A stretch of 64,000 nt of DNA from Deltaproteobacteria bacterium (GCA_016874735.1 VGTI01000003.1:62001-126000), one strand, 5' to 3'. Counted from the stretch's first letter, positions 34,533 through 44,454 are shown. A program made the numbers and translations. The notes: generated by a model not told the origin, from the sequence alone.

Positions 34533-35366
34533 TCACTCACACAAGGATTGTCCAACTAGCACAGGGCGGTTGTCCTGTGCCTCAATGAGATTAAAACCAG
34601 TAAGCGCATCACGATCGAAGACCACCACTACCGTCGATCCGAGCATGAATGTGCCAATTTCATCACCAATCGCCACTGGTCGGCCCGTGTCAAACCGACA
34701 GTCTGCCACCTTAGGTCGCAGCTGTCTTGCCCTGCTGTTGGTGATCAAATCGGGTGCCAATGGCGTCACCATTCGACCCACGTTGAAGGCGCCCACCATC
34801 ACTACAAAGGCTCGGCCGCCATTTTTCATTGTGAAATCAAAAACTAAGCGTTCGTTCCGGGCGAAAAGTCGTGGTACGCGTCGCACGAAAGTTGTATTCA
34901 CTGGCCATAATTCGCCGGGTCGATGAGTAATCCTAGTGACCGAACCTGAAAAGGGCGCATGCACCCTGTGGTAGTTATGAGGCGCAAGATATATGGTCTG
35001 ATACCAGGCCAAATTAAGCCCCTGATCGCCTTCACCGGTACCTAGCACGAGCTCGTTCAAGTCGTAGTCCATGCCCTTGACCTGGACAGCCCGTCCCGCC
35101 TTTGCAGGTGCCGACCATGCAAGGTAACCATCGGCAGGCGAACACACGGGCCCTTCAAAAGACCTTAACCCACTTTTTAGCTTGCGTGTGAATAGCTCCT
35201 CAACCGTCGCATAACTGCCAATGGGATCAGCTGCTTCGCTCATATTTAGACCAAAAGCCTTGGCAAACCCCTTATTGGCAAGCGTCGCCAAGGGGCGCGG
35301 TAGGCGCCATCGTGCTAGGCATCCAGTGGTGTAACTGAGTAGATTTTGTGGAATTGGGCTCATCAA
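34533..35366 (-). CDS. psd: Phosphatidylserine decarboxylase proenzyme
   Basis: 277 residues. It makes phosphatidylethanolamine at the inner membrane. Motifs: EELFTRKLKSGLR and CSPADGYL, IYLAPHNYHRVHAPFSG, and FMLGSTVVV with the LGST sequence where the chain self-cleaves to form a pyruvoyl group on the alpha subunit. The length suits the bacterial short form. A pssA partner is not in the window. It is the first gene of the psd-pyk-yqeY run; pyk starts 9 bp after its stop. Confidence 0.94.
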   Translation of the reverse strand: MMSPIPQNLLSYTTGCLARWRLPRPLATLANKGFAKAFGLNMSEAADPIGSYATVEELFTRKLKSGLRSFEGPVCSPADGYLAWSAPAKAGRAVQVKGMDYDLNELVLGTGEGDQGLNLAWYQTIYLAPHNYHRVHAPFSGSVTRITHRPGELWPVNTTFVRRVPRLFARNERLVFDFTMKNGGRAFVVMVGAFNVGRMVTPLAPDLITNSRARQLRPKVADCRFDTGRPVAIGDEIGTFMLGSTVVVVFDRDALTGFNLIEAQDNRPVLVGQSLCE

Positions 35367-35400
35367 GTTGAATCACCGTCATCGAAGGTAATGATTACAA

Positions 35401-35426
35401 AGTGGTAGTTGTACCACTAGGCTAGT
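35401..35426. repeat. Overlapping palindromes upstream of psd
   Basis: AGTGGTA (35401-35407) and TACCACT (35412-35418) form a 7-bp hairpin with a 4-nt loop. It overlaps ACTAG-G-CTAGT at about 35416-35426. The unit lies 35 bp upstream of the psd ATG. Position and symmetry suggest an operator or start-site element; the function is unproven. Confidence 0.4.
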
Positions 35427-35528
35427 CAAGTTGTCTCGTAATGAAAAATGTGGTGGCTTCTCAAGTCATTGCACTAACGGAGGACAATTGGGCGCAGCCG
35501 AAAGTTCTTCAACAACCTGTTTTAATTG

Positions 35529-35560
35529 ATCTTAACGGTAATTATCCGGAATCTTAACGG
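35529..35560. repeat. Direct repeats ATCTTAACGG spaced 22 bp
   Basis: ATCTTAACGG occurs at 35529-35538 and 35551-35560, exactly two helical turns apart. It lies in the 299-bp gap between psd and the small gene at 35666. Such phasing is typical of regulator binding. A TetR-family gene begins at 35914, but a link is only a guess. No gene was seen in the gap. Confidence 0.4.
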
Positions 35561-35665
35561 CAAACCATAGCACCGCGAGCGTTAATGTTGTAAATTCCTG
35601 ATTCTGATGGGTTGCGCAATCTGGCAGTTCCCGTTTGATGTTCCACCTTGTAGCGAGGTTTTAAC

Positions 35666-35863
35666 ATGGCAACAGGCACTTCCAATCAATTGACGACCAA
35701 TCTCAAGCATCGCGTCACTGACCAGGCCGTGAAGCTTCTTGCTAACTCAATATACCGCCAGCTACAAGACGAAGGCTGTGCGGCCAAGGATATCATCTCT
35801 GTTTCATCTCAGTTGATCGGGCTTGTTACCGATGAGCTGCAACGAGACGACCAGCCAAGTTAA
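35666..35863 (+). CDS. Small hypothetical protein (65 residues)
   Basis: Predicted soluble and mainly helical, with VTDQAVKLLANSIYRQLQDEG followed by a Cys and a second helix. The ATG has GAGG about 8 nt upstream. It ends 50 bp before the TetR gene. No family is recognised. Coding likelihood is supported by the ribosome site and by being the only open frame here. It may be a regulatory or structural small protein. Confidence 0.5.
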   Translation: MATGTSNQLTTNLKHRVTDQAVKLLANSIYRQLQDEGCAAKDIISVSSQLIGLVTDELQRDDQPS

Positions 35864-35913
35864 CGGGCCCGGCAAAATTTTCCTCCGTTGCGGATCTTTG
35901 CTATCATTAAAAC

Positions 35914-36564
35914 ATGAAAGCAAAATCATCACGCGGAGCCTCGACGCGGCAACGGATACTCGAAACTGCGGCGAAGCTCGTAAATATCAACGGCGTTAAC
36001 GGCACAAGTGTTGACGATGTACTCAACGCGTCCGGCACTGGAAAAAGCCAGTTCTATCACTATTTCGCCAACAAAGAGGCACTGGTAAAGGAACTAATTG
36101 ATTTCCAAGCTTCTGCCTTGCCTGCTGCTCAGGAATCGGTGCTTGCAGGCTTAAGCTCCTTAGCTGGAATCGATACTTGGCTCGATCAAATCATTGCCGA
36201 CTACCATGCTGGACTTTACGCAAATGGGTGTCCCCTCGGTAATTTAGCCAGTGAGCTCGCTACAACTAGCGAGCAACTACGTCTAAATCTCCAAGCCACG
36301 TTTGCAAATTGGGAAGGGAGCCTCAGTCGGGGCCTCAAGTCCCTGCAGTCCAGCGGCCAAATTCGCCGCGAGTTCGATTCCACGCAAATGGCAACCTTCT
36401 GCATAGCTGCAATCGAGGGCGCCCTCTTGTTAGCCAAGACCGAGAAGTCCGTCGCTCCTCTTAAGGCCACAATCGAGCAGATTAGGTCCATGCTCAAAGT
36501 TTCGAGTATCGGGGCCACTAAGCTCAAACCTCGGCCAAATGCAGGTTTTACCTTCTGCCCATGA
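35914..36564 (+). CDS. TetR/AcrR-family transcriptional regulator
   Basis: 216 residues. N-terminal TetR helix-turn-helix: TRQRILETAAKLVNINGVNGTSVDDVLNASGTGKSQFYHYFANKEAL. The C-terminal ligand domain contains YANGCPLGNLASELA, a pattern seen in regulators of the TetR_C_6/YcdC-like type. The likely role is a repressor that responds to a small molecule. The target could be its own region or neighbours. It is on the plus strand, 63 bp before trmFO. Confidence 0.88.
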   Translation: MKAKSSRGASTRQRILETAAKLVNINGVNGTSVDDVLNASGTGKSQFYHYFANKEALVKELIDFQASALPAAQESVLAGLSSLAGIDTWLDQIIADYHAGLYANGCPLGNLASELATTSEQLRLNLQATFANWEGSLSRGLKSLQSSGQIRREFDSTQMATFCIAAIEGALLLAKTEKSVAPLKATIEQIRSMLKVSSIGATKLKPRPNAGFTFCP

Positions 36565-36627
36565 AACAGTCGTGCTAGGTTGCGCCGGCATCGGTGTTTG
36601 ATGCGTGTAGCAGCAGGACTAGAAACG

Positions 36628-37968
36628 ATGAAAATTCACATTGTGGGCGGTGGGTTAGCCGGCACCGAAGCCGCTTGGCAGATACTCAAAGCTGGATATT
36701 CCGTCACTCTACATGAAATGCGCCCCACAGTTTCAACTGCGGCTCATAAGAGTGGAGACCTGGCCGAACTGGTTTGCTCTAATTCACTAAAATCTCTAGC
36801 TCCTGATTCTGCCCCTGGACGACTCAAAGCTGAAATGATCGCTTTAGACTCGCTGATCATTAAGGCTGCCAAGTATGCGCAAGTGCCCGCTGGTCAAGCT
36901 CTCGCGGTGGATCGCGTGCGCTTTTCCCATTATATTGAGGAGCAGCTTCATACCCATTCTGGCTTTAATCGCAAATCTCAGGAGGTCACAGAGCTTCCAT
37001 CCCCCGACGTCATGGCAGCCCGGGACGAGTGGTGGATAGTCGCCTCTGGACCGTTAACGAGCTCCCCATTAGCGAGTCAGCTGGAGGGTCTTTGCCCCGG
37101 ACAGCGGCGGCTCTATTTCTACGACGCTATCGCTCCGGTTATCGCTGCCGATTCCATTGACATGGATCACGCGTTCAGAGCCAGTAGATACGACCGTGAC
37201 AGCGAGGGTAGCGAGGGTGATTATCTCAACCTACCACTCAATAAAGAACAGTACGAAACCTTCATCAACGCTATTAGCAGCGCCGAGTACATGCCTTTGC
37301 ATGAGTTTGAGGAGACCCGGTATTTCGAGTCATGTTTACCCATCGAAGTCATGGTCGAACGAGGTCCTCAAACGCTGAGATTTGGGCCCATGAAGCCAAT
37401 GGGTCTGGTCGATCCAAAGACTGGTCATCGCCCTTGGGCCAATGTGCAGCTACGCCTTGAAAATGTAGAAGGCACCATGTACAGCATGGTGGGCTTCCAA
37501 ACCAAAATGAAATGGCCCGAGCAAAAACGAGTCTTTTCGATGATTCCTGCTCTGAAAGAAGCCGAGTTTCTGCGTTTCGGTTCAGTACACCGCAATACTT
37601 ATCTGAAGAGTCCCGAAGTACTTTTGCCAGACTTATCCTGCAGAACTTCTCCCAGGATATTCATTGCAGGCCAGATTACGGGTGTCGAGGGATACACCGA
37701 ATCTGCCGCCATAGGCCTACTCGCCGGAAGGGCGTTGGTAGCAAAAATGACTGGAACTCAATTTACAATGCCCCCCAAGGACACCATCATTGGTGCCCTA
37801 GTACACTATGTAACGCACGGGGGGTTGGGCGAATTTCAGCCGATGAATGCAAACCTAGGTCTACTACCGCACCTAGACCGCCAGCGAGGGGAGAGCAAGG
37901 CCGCCAAAAAAGCACGGCAATGCCAAGCCGCAACCCATCGTTTTGAAAGCTATTTGAGTGGCCTTTAA
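36628..37968 (+). CDS. trmFO: Folate-dependent tRNA (uracil-54-C5) methyltransferase TrmFO
   Basis: 446 residues from ATG 36628 (AGGA about 9 nt upstream); the frame extends upstream to TTG/ATG codons lacking similarity. A FAD and methylene-THF enzyme that forms T54 in tRNA. Motifs: VGGGLAGTEAAW, EMRPTVSTAAH, ELVCSNSLKS with the conserved Cys, YYDAIAPVI-like (FYDAIAPVI) and EFQPMNANLGLLP. It matches a group including Gram-positives and many Deltaproteobacteria that use TrmFO in place of TrmA. The stop overlaps the tpiA stop by 4 bp, tail to tail. Confidence 0.94.
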   Translation: MKIHIVGGGLAGTEAAWQILKAGYSVTLHEMRPTVSTAAHKSGDLAELVCSNSLKSLAPDSAPGRLKAEMIALDSLIIKAAKYAQVPAGQALAVDRVRFSHYIEEQLHTHSGFNRKSQEVTELPSPDVMAARDEWWIVASGPLTSSPLASQLEGLCPGQRRLYFYDAIAPVIAADSIDMDHAFRASRYDRDSEGSEGDYLNLPLNKEQYETFINAISSAEYMPLHEFEETRYFESCLPIEVMVERGPQTLRFGPMKPMGLVDPKTGHRPWANVQLRLENVEGTMYSMVGFQTKMKWPEQKRVFSMIPALKEAEFLRFGSVHRNTYLKSPEVLLPDLSCRTSPRIFIAGQITGVEGYTESAAIGLLAGRALVAKMTGTQFTMPPKDTIIGALVHYVTHGGLGEFQPMNANLGLLPHLDRQRGESKAAKKARQCQAATHRFESYLSGL

Positions 37969-38735
37969 AGACCCGCTCGCACCATTTTGGCGAAATCTTC
38001 TGGCTTTAACGAGGCTCCACCGACTAAGGCCCCGTCGATATCTTTTTGCGCCAACAGATCTTCGACATTTTGAGGGGTAGCACTACCGCCATAAAGTACG
38101 CGGACGTTACTACCAATACTTTGCCCGTAAATTGCTCGAAGTAGATGGCGAATTTCAGCATGCACCTCTTGAGCTTGCGCTGCAGTTGCTGATCGTCCAG
38201 TGCCAATCGCCCAGACCGGCTCATATGCCAAAACCAAGTCCTTTGGATCCTCGATACCATTCAGAGCAGCTTTTACTTGCCGACTGACGACCTCTTGAGT
38301 CAGCCCTGCTTCCCTCTGCTCTAAGGTCTCGCCAATGCATACGACAGGCATCACATCAGCTAAAAGTGCCGCCCGTGTTTTGCGTGCCACTGATTCATCG
38401 GTCTCAGCAAAATATTGACGTCTCTCGCTGTGCCCGATCAAAGTGGCCGTTACTCCAGCTTCCGTGATCATCGGCAGTGAAATCTCACCCGTGAAGGCTC
38501 CCGATGGCTCCCAATGAATATTTTGTGCGGCTATGCGCACACCACTGGGCTCCGCTAGTGGCACTGCCTGCGCCATTAAGGTAGGGGGAACGGCAAAAAG
38601 CACGTCAATACGATCGCTGATGCTATCGTCCCGGTGCCAACCCACAGACTCAAAAAACGTCGCGAAGAACCCAGCTAGCTCGCGGTTCAGCTTGTTCATC
38701 TTCCAATTGCCCGCGAGCATCTTGACGCGCTTCAA
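37965..38735 (-). CDS. tpiA: Triosephosphate isomerase
   Basis: 256 residues. Glycolytic/gluconeogenic interconversion of DHAP and GAP. AGNWKMN carries the catalytic Lys, GHSERR the His, and [11 protein letters not shown] the Glu. [10 protein letters not shown] is the phosphate loop. The start is TTG at 38735: GAGG lies 9 nt before it, and [12 protein letters not shown] matches family N-termini; ATG 38720 is the alternative. It follows pgk by 11 bp, so the two form an operon. Confidence 0.95.
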   Translation of the reverse strand: MKRVKMLAGNWKMNKLNRELAGFFATFFESVGWHRDDSISDRIDVLFAVPPTLMAQAVPLAEPSGVRIAAQNIHWEPSGAFTGEISLPMITEAGVTATLIGHSERRQYFAETDESVARKTRAALLADVMPVVCIGETLEQREAGLTQEVVSRQVKAALNGIEDPKDLVLAYEPVWAIGTGRSATAAQAQEVHAEIRHLLRAIYGQSIGSNVRVLYGGSATPQNVEDLLAQKDIDGALVGGASLKPEDFAKMVRAGL

Positions 38736-38746
38736 AGCGGTTTACC

Positions 38747-39934
38747 TCACTTGAGAAGGACCTTGATACCGGGCAATGTGCGTCCCTCGAGAAACTCAAG
38801 GGCAGCCCCACCACCGGTCGAAACATGTGAAATTTTACTGGCGACACCAGCTTGATTGACCGCAGATACACTGTCACCACCGCCAACGACGGTACGCCCT
38901 GGGCATGCTGCCACAGCACGAGCTACTTCCATGGTGCCCTGTGCAAAGGCCGTCCACTCAAAGACACCCATCGGGCCGTTCCAAAATACCGTCCGCGATT
39001 TACCAATCACTTTGCTGTAAGCATTAACGGTCTTTGGACCAATGTCTAACCCCATAAGGCCCTCTGGGATCGCCTGCTCCGCGACATCTTCGCGTGCAAC
39101 ATCCTCTTTGAACGAAGGCGCGCATCCGTGGTCCAGGGGTAAATGAATCTGTACGCGACGCGCTTCAGCATTGCGGAAAATGGTCTCGACCAGGTCCATG
39201 CGATCCGACTCAACGCGCGAGGCACCGACGTTGATGCCCTTGTACTTCAGGAACGTGTAGGCCATCGCCCCCCCAATGATCAAATGGTTACACCGATTGA
39301 GGAGGCTTAAAATGACGGCAATTTTGTCGGACACTTTCGCCCCCCCCATCACCACGGTGAAGGGAGTCTCGGGGTGGTTGAGAATTGAGTTTAACGCCTC
39401 AATCTCTTTTTCCATCAAAAAACCCGCGGCCCTGCGCTCGGGATCGAGCAGAGCAGCGACACCGACAGTCGAGGCATGGGCGCGATGCGCGGTACCAAAG
39501 GCGTCATTCACGTAAAGATCGACACCTTTGGCCAATAATCTGGAAAACTCAAGATCGTTTTTAGTTTCGCCTGCATTGAAACGCAAATTTTCAAGCAATA
39601 CGAACTGCTGCGGATCGATTTGTCCAAGTACCTGGTCGTAAGGCTCTTTAGTATAGTCATTGACAAAAACAACTTCGCGCTGGAGCAGCTCAGCTAATCG
39701 AAGACCTACAGGCTCTAGTGAGTAGTTTAAATCGACCTCGCCATCAGGCCGGCCAAGGTGACTGGCAATTGCGACCTTGTGGGTGTGATCAAGGATATAT
39801 TTGATAGTGGGTAGTGCTTCACGAATACGAGTATCATCTTTGATTACACCGTTCTTAACCGGTACATTAAGGTCAAGGCGAAGGAATACCTTCTTCCCTC
39901 TGAGATCTAGATCCTTAAGCGTCCGCAGGTGCAT
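38747..39934 (-). CDS. pgk: Phosphoglycerate kinase
   Basis: 395 residues from ATG 39934 (AGGA upstream; the GTG four codons earlier overlaps the ribosome site). RLDLNVP is the phosphoglycerate site, [11 protein letters not shown] a substrate loop, [11 protein letters not shown] the P-loop-like region and [10 protein letters not shown] the nucleotide site. It transfers phosphate between 1,3-BPG and ADP. It is the first gene of the pgk-tpiA operon. No gapdh is adjacent, unlike many genomes. Confidence 0.95.
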   Translation of the reverse strand: MHLRTLKDLDLRGKKVFLRLDLNVPVKNGVIKDDTRIREALPTIKYILDHTHKVAIASHLGRPDGEVDLNYSLEPVGLRLAELLQREVVFVNDYTKEPYDQVLGQIDPQQFVLLENLRFNAGETKNDLEFSRLLAKGVDLYVNDAFGTAHRAHASTVGVAALLDPERRAAGFLMEKEIEALNSILNHPETPFTVVMGGAKVSDKIAVILSLLNRCNHLIIGGAMAYTFLKYKGINVGASRVESDRMDLVETIFRNAEARRVQIHLPLDHGCAPSFKEDVAREDVAEQAIPEGLMGLDIGPKTVNAYSKVIGKSRTVFWNGPMGVFEWTAFAQGTMEVARAVAACPGRTVVGGGDSVSAVNQAGVASKISHVSTGGGAALEFLEGRTLPGIKVLLK

Positions 39935-40033
39935 ATGATTCCTCACGATATAAGTCGTAACAAAGCCGATAACGTTTGCAGCAATCGGTTCATAACATTA
40001 GACATTCAGTATCGCAATAGGAGGGGCTGAACG

Positions 40034-40993
40034 ATGAGTATCTCACATCTCTTTATCATCGACCCGCTAGAGTCTCTCAATGTGGCGTTAGATTCCTCGC
40101 TCCGCATGATGCATGAACTAGCCAAGTTAGGACATCAGGTCTTCTGCTGCACGGTGAACCAGCTAAGCTGGTCCTCGACCCAGGCAAGTGGAGATGCTCA
40201 TTGTGGCCAGATTAAATTCAAAAATGGCCCCACCAATTATAGTCTCCAACACCAGGTTTTACGCAGTTTGAAGAGTTTCTCCGGTATTCACATGCGCAAG
40301 GACCCTCCCTTCGACATGGACTACGTGACTGCCACCTGGCTCTTGGACTCGGCCACTGGAACTGCCAGAATCTACAATGCCCCACACGCATTGCGTCAAT
40401 TTAACGAAAAGCTCACGATTCTTAAGTTTCCTCGAGACTGCCATCAATCTCTTGTAAGTAGCGATCCGGAGGCCCTTTATCGCTTTGCCCACGACCAAGC
40501 TAGTGGTGATGCAGTTTTAAAGCCGCTCACACTTTTTGGGGGTAGAGGGGTGGAACGAATACAGTTTAACGACGGGGATGAGCCCGTCCGCAGGTTACTT
40601 AAAGAAGCAACTGCCGATGGCACCACCCCTAGACTTATACAGCCGTTTGACCCAGCGGTGTTCATCGGTGAAGTGCGTGCGTTTTCGGCATTCGGTGAGC
40701 CCATTGCCTGGTGCCTAAAACGTCCCGCACCTGGGAATTTCTTAGCCAATACTCGGGCTGGAGCCACGCTTGAACACTACAAGCCGAGTCACGTTGAAGT
40801 TGAGCGTGTCACGCGTATTGCTAGGACCCTCCTGAAGGATGGCGTGGCGTTCATTGGTTTCGATTTGATCGGTGGCCACGTCTCCGAAATTAACCTGACA
40901 AGTCCACGTCTCTTGCAGTCGCCGGATGACCACGCTAACCATTACGAGCAGATCGCAGCCCTGATATCCACCGACCTCTCCAGGCGTCACTGA
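40034..40993 (+). CDS. gshB: Glutathione synthetase
   Basis: 319 residues, ATP-grasp. RKDPPFDMDYVTATWLLD matches the family substrate region; VLKPLTLFGGRGVERI is the ATP-binding part; VAFIGFDLIGG then SEINLTSPRLL carries the metal/glutathione ligands. It joins glycine to gamma-glutamylcysteine. No gshA lies in the window. A strong AGGAGG precedes the ATG. It faces away from pgk, with about 100 bp between starts. Confidence 0.9.
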   Translation: MSISHLFIIDPLESLNVALDSSLRMMHELAKLGHQVFCCTVNQLSWSSTQASGDAHCGQIKFKNGPTNYSLQHQVLRSLKSFSGIHMRKDPPFDMDYVTATWLLDSATGTARIYNAPHALRQFNEKLTILKFPRDCHQSLVSSDPEALYRFAHDQASGDAVLKPLTLFGGRGVERIQFNDGDEPVRRLLKEATADGTTPRLIQPFDPAVFIGEVRAFSAFGEPIAWCLKRPAPGNFLANTRAGATLEHYKPSHVEVERVTRIARTLLKDGVAFIGFDLIGGHVSEINLTSPRLLQSPDDHANHYEQIAALISTDLSRRH

Positions 40994-41054
40994 TTATCTG
41001 AATCCAAGCAGTTGACCGTAAGCCGGGATCATATTAAGCTTTTTTAGAAGTATC

Positions 41055-41708
41055 ATGAAAGCCGTTAACCCTAAGCTATACGAGATGTCAATGAAGAGAA
41101 CATCGTTTCCATTAACCTTGGTGGCGGCAACTTGTGTGGTTCTAGCAGGTTGCGAACAGTGCTCAAAAAAGGACGATTCTAAGCCCGCTGAAGTTGCAGC
41201 TACGGCAGCCGATCCGAACGCTGCTGCTGGTCTGACTGCTCCGGCACCAACTGACCCAAATGCTCAGGCCGCGGCCCCAGCGGATGCTGCCGCAGCGGCA
41301 CCTACCGATGCAACTGCTGCGGCACCTGCCGAAGCGGCGGCTCCTGCAGCTGAGCCAGCCAAAGCTGCGGAAGATCCAACAGGTGGCAACCTGAAGATCA
41401 CCGACATCAAATCAGGTAACGGCGCTGTTGCTGCTGAAGGCAAGAAGGTTTCGGTTAATTACACCGGCACCCTCCTGAACGGCACCAAATTCGATAGCAA
41501 CAAGGATCGCGGGACCCCGTTTAGCTTCGTACTCGGTTCCGGTATGGTGATTGCTGGATGGGACCAAGGTCTTAAGGGCATGAAAGAAGGCGGCGTCCGC
41601 AAGCTTGTCATTCCGCCGAACCTAGCCTACGGTAACCGTTCAGTCGGTGGAGTTATCCCACCCAACTCAACGCTTGTGTTCGAAATCGAACTGTTGAAAG
41701 TTGAGTGA
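41055..41708 (+). CDS. Lipoprotein FKBP-type peptidyl-prolyl isomerase
   Basis: 217 residues from ATG 41055; ATG 41091 would give a standard 21-residue lipoprotein signal. The lipobox is VVLAGC, with Cys33 in this numbering. A low-complexity Ala/Pro linker with TDPNA-like units spans about 45-110. The FKBP domain follows: KVSVNYTGTLLNGTKFDSN, FSFVLGSGMVIAGWDQGLKGMKEGG and ANRSVGGVIPPN-like (YGNRSVGGVIPPN). FKBPs catalyse proline isomerisation. With the linker, this one should reach from the membrane into the periplasm to help fold exported proteins. A strong terminator follows. Confidence 0.9.
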   Translation: MKAVNPKLYEMSMKRTSFPLTLVAATCVVLAGCEQCSKKDDSKPAEVAATAADPNAAAGLTAPAPTDPNAQAAAPADAAAAAPTDATAAAPAEAAAPAAEPAKAAEDPTGGNLKITDIKSGNGAVAAEGKKVSVNYTGTLLNGTKFDSNKDRGTPFSFVLGSGMVIAGWDQGLKGMKEGGVRKLVIPPNLAYGNRSVGGVIPPNSTLVFEIELLKVE

Positions 41709-41733
41709 TCGAAGACGTTCTAACCAACACCAC

Positions 41734-41767
41734 GTTTGGCCCGGTTCGTCCGGGCCAAACTTTTTTT
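41734..41767 (+). terminator. Strong intrinsic terminator after the FKBP gene
   Basis: An 11-bp perfect stem (GTTTGGCCCGG at 41734-41744, CCGGGCCAAAC at 41750-41760) with a 5-nt TTCGT loop, followed by seven T (41761-41767). It is a textbook terminator 25 bp after the FKBP stop and 17 bp before alaS. alaS therefore probably has its own promoter or read-through. Confidence 0.95.
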
Positions 41768-41784
41768 AGGGATCTGCGTGAGTC

Positions 41785-44454
41785 ATGAGTAAAACGGTCA
41801 ATAAATGGGGTATCCCAAATCTATCTGGCAAAGAAGTTCGCCAATCGTTCATCGACTTCTTTCGCGAGCGGGGCCACACCTTTGTAGCATCGTCACCTGT
41901 GGTACCTCACGACGACCCGACTCTACTATTCATCAACTCTGGGATGAACCAGTTTAAATCGATATTTCTCGGCGATAACCGGCTCGGGTTAAAGCGGGCC
42001 GTAAATTCGCAAAAATGCCTACGGGTTTCTGGCAAGCACAATGACCTTGATGAGGTGGGGCGCGACACCTACCACCACACTTTTTTTGAAATGCTAGGCA
42101 ATTGGTCGTTTGGAGACTATTACAAAAAAGAAGCTATTCGTTGGTCCTGGGAGCTCCTTACCCAAGTATGGGGTTTACCCAAAGACCGACTTTTTGCCAC
42201 GATTTACAAAGACGACGACGAGGCGGAAGCAATTTGGAAGAGCGAAACTGATATCGACCATACGCGCATTCTGAGGTTCGGGGAGAAATCCAATTTCTGG
42301 GAGATGGGTGATGTGGGCCCATGTGGACCATGCACCGAGATCCATTTTGATATGGGTGATTTGGAGACCCAGGCTGCCACGTTTGCCGATCCCGTAAATG
42401 GAGTAAACGGAGCAAACGCTCGCTATATCGAAATCTGGAACAATGTTTTCATGCAATACGAGCGTCTTCAGAATGGTGATCTCAAACCGCTAGTAGCTAA
42501 GCACGTAGACACCGGAATGGGATTTGAGCGTGTGCTTTCGATCATTCAAGGCACGGGATCAAACTACGAAACTGACGTCTTCCGTCCACTTATTGACCGC
42601 ATTGCAGAGACCACGGGCATACCATATGACCAAGGTCCTCAGGGCACGCCTCACCGGGTGATTGCCGATCATTTGCGTGCTCTGGCATTTGCTATTGCCG
42701 ATGGTGCCACCCCCGGCAATGAGGGACGCGGCTATGTGCTGCGACGTATTCTGCGTCGCGCAAGCCGTTTCAGTCAGGAACTAAATCAAAAGGATCCCTT
42801 TATCTACAGAATGCTGCCAACGCTCGTAAACATTATGGGTGACGCGTTCCCTGAGTTAAAACAGAGACAAGACTACATCGCACAGGTCATTCACGCTGAG
42901 GAAGAGCGCTTTATGCGCACTCTACGTGACGGTCTTGCTCGGTTCTCGAAAATCGCGATTGATACCAAACAAAACAATAAAACGGTTATCAGCGGCTATG
43001 ATGCCTTTGTGCTGTATGACACCTATGGATTTCCCGTCGATCTAACCGGTGTTCTTGCCGAGGAGCAGGGCCTTACTATCGACCATCGAGGGTTTGCCTC
43101 CGCTATGGAAGAACAGAGAGAAAGAGCGCGCAGCGCAGCGAAGTTTGATGCCAGCCTCGCTTCAGATGAGGGTTGGACTATCATTTCACCTCAAAAAGAG
43201 ACTCGATTCGTCGGCTATCACGAGCTGACTTGTGAGTCTCGAGTTACAAGATTTTGCGAAGTCGGAGACGAGGTATTGATTTGTCTAGACCGGTCTCCAT
43301 TCTATGCGGAATCTGGGGGACAGGTTGGTGACACTGGTTGGCTGCGCACGGATGAGGTTGAGCTTAAGGTTGTAAATACCTTCAAAGTGCTCGAGATGCA
43401 TGTCCACAAGTGTGTACTCATTCATGGGCTACTCGGCCCGGAAAAGTTGCGGCATTTACGTGCCCAGGTCGATGTGGAAGCACGCGCAGCAACGGTGCGC
43501 AATCACTCGGCGACACATCTTTTGCATGCAGCCTTACACCAGGTTCTCGGAGAGCATGTTCAACAACAGGGGTCGCGTGTGGCGCCAGAGTCACTTCGCT
43601 TCGACTTTACGCAACCCAGAGGGCTCACTGACGCAGAGCTAGCCAAGGTTGAGTTCTTGGTAAATCGCGAAATTATGGCGAATCGCTCCGTGCTTGTAGC
43701 TGAAAAATCACTCGAAGAGGCTAAGCGAGAGGGAGCTGTAGCGCTGTTCGGTGAAAAATACGGCGATCGCGTGCGGACCATCAAGATGGGGGAATTTAGT
43801 CACGAACTCTGCGGTGGTACCCACGCGGAAGCCACTGGCCAGATCGGCTCATTCCGGATCACAGCGGAAAGTTCGATAGCCGCTGGGATCAGGCGCATTG
43901 AGGCTATCACAGGGTTTACTGTCGTCGAGCAAGCTCGCAAGGAGAGCTATACTCTACTCCATCTTGCTCAGACACTTAAAACTAAGCCAGAAGATCTTGA
44001 GCTAAAAATCCAGGAGATGAACGAAAAACTTCGCTCCTACGATAAGGAATTGAAATCAATCCGCCTTGAACAGGTAAACCAGCGGGTTGATCAAATGCTC
44101 CGCGATGACCTAACCACAATAGGTAAAGGTCAAATGGTTCTTAAAAAACTTGATGCTTCGACCTTCATAAAGGAAACCCATCAAGCCGTATTAGACAGCC
44201 TGGCAGCAAAGTTAGGCAATGGGGTTGCCGTCCTCACTCATGTCGAGGATGGGACATTGTCTATTCTTGTTGCGGTTGGCACAGAGGCTCGCAACAAAAT
44301 AAAGGCTGGGGATTTAATCAAAGACCTCTGCAAAGTCGCTGACGGCCGTGGTGGTGGCAGACCGGACAAAGCACAGGCGGGATCGAAATCCCTGGAGAAA
44401 GAGCCCACGGTCCTGAACACTGCGCGAGAGTTACTGGCAAAATCATTCGTCTGA
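41785..44454 (+). CDS. alaS: Alanyl-tRNA synthetase
   Basis: 889 residues, full length. Class II catalytic core: GLKRAVNSQKCLRVSGKHNDLD, HHTFFEMLGNWSFG and DVGPCGPCTEIHFD. The editing domain has the NHSATHLLHAAL and CGGTHAEATGQIG zinc/catalytic motifs. The C-terminal part has RGGGRPDKAQAG. It charges tRNA-Ala and edits Ser/Gly errors. It begins 17 bp after the preceding terminator's T run and ends overlapping the stop of the convergent zincin gene by 12 bp. Confidence 0.97.
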   Translation: MSKTVNKWGIPNLSGKEVRQSFIDFFRERGHTFVASSPVVPHDDPTLLFINSGMNQFKSIFLGDNRLGLKRAVNSQKCLRVSGKHNDLDEVGRDTYHHTFFEMLGNWSFGDYYKKEAIRWSWELLTQVWGLPKDRLFATIYKDDDEAEAIWKSETDIDHTRILRFGEKSNFWEMGDVGPCGPCTEIHFDMGDLETQAATFADPVNGVNGANARYIEIWNNVFMQYERLQNGDLKPLVAKHVDTGMGFERVLSIIQGTGSNYETDVFRPLIDRIAETTGIPYDQGPQGTPHRVIADHLRALAFAIADGATPGNEGRGYVLRRILRRASRFSQELNQKDPFIYRMLPTLVNIMGDAFPELKQRQDYIAQVIHAEEERFMRTLRDGLARFSKIAIDTKQNNKTVISGYDAFVLYDTYGFPVDLTGVLAEEQGLTIDHRGFASAMEEQRERARSAAKFDASLASDEGWTIISPQKETRFVGYHELTCESRVTRFCEVGDEVLICLDRSPFYAESGGQVGDTGWLRTDEVELKVVNTFKVLEMHVHKCVLIHGLLGPEKLRHLRAQVDVEARAATVRNHSATHLLHAALHQVLGEHVQQQGSRVAPESLRFDFTQPRGLTDAELAKVEFLVNREIMANRSVLVAEKSLEEAKREGAVALFGEKYGDRVRTIKMGEFSHELCGGTHAEATGQIGSFRITAESSIAAGIRRIEAITGFTVVEQARKESYTLLHLAQTLKTKPEDLELKIQEMNEKLRSYDKELKSIRLEQVNQRVDQMLRDDLTTIGKGQMVLKKLDASTFIKETHQAVLDSLAAKLGNGVAVLTHVEDGTLSILVAVGTEARNKIKAGDLIKDLCKVADGRGGGRPDKAQAGSKSLEKEPTVLNTARELLAKSFV

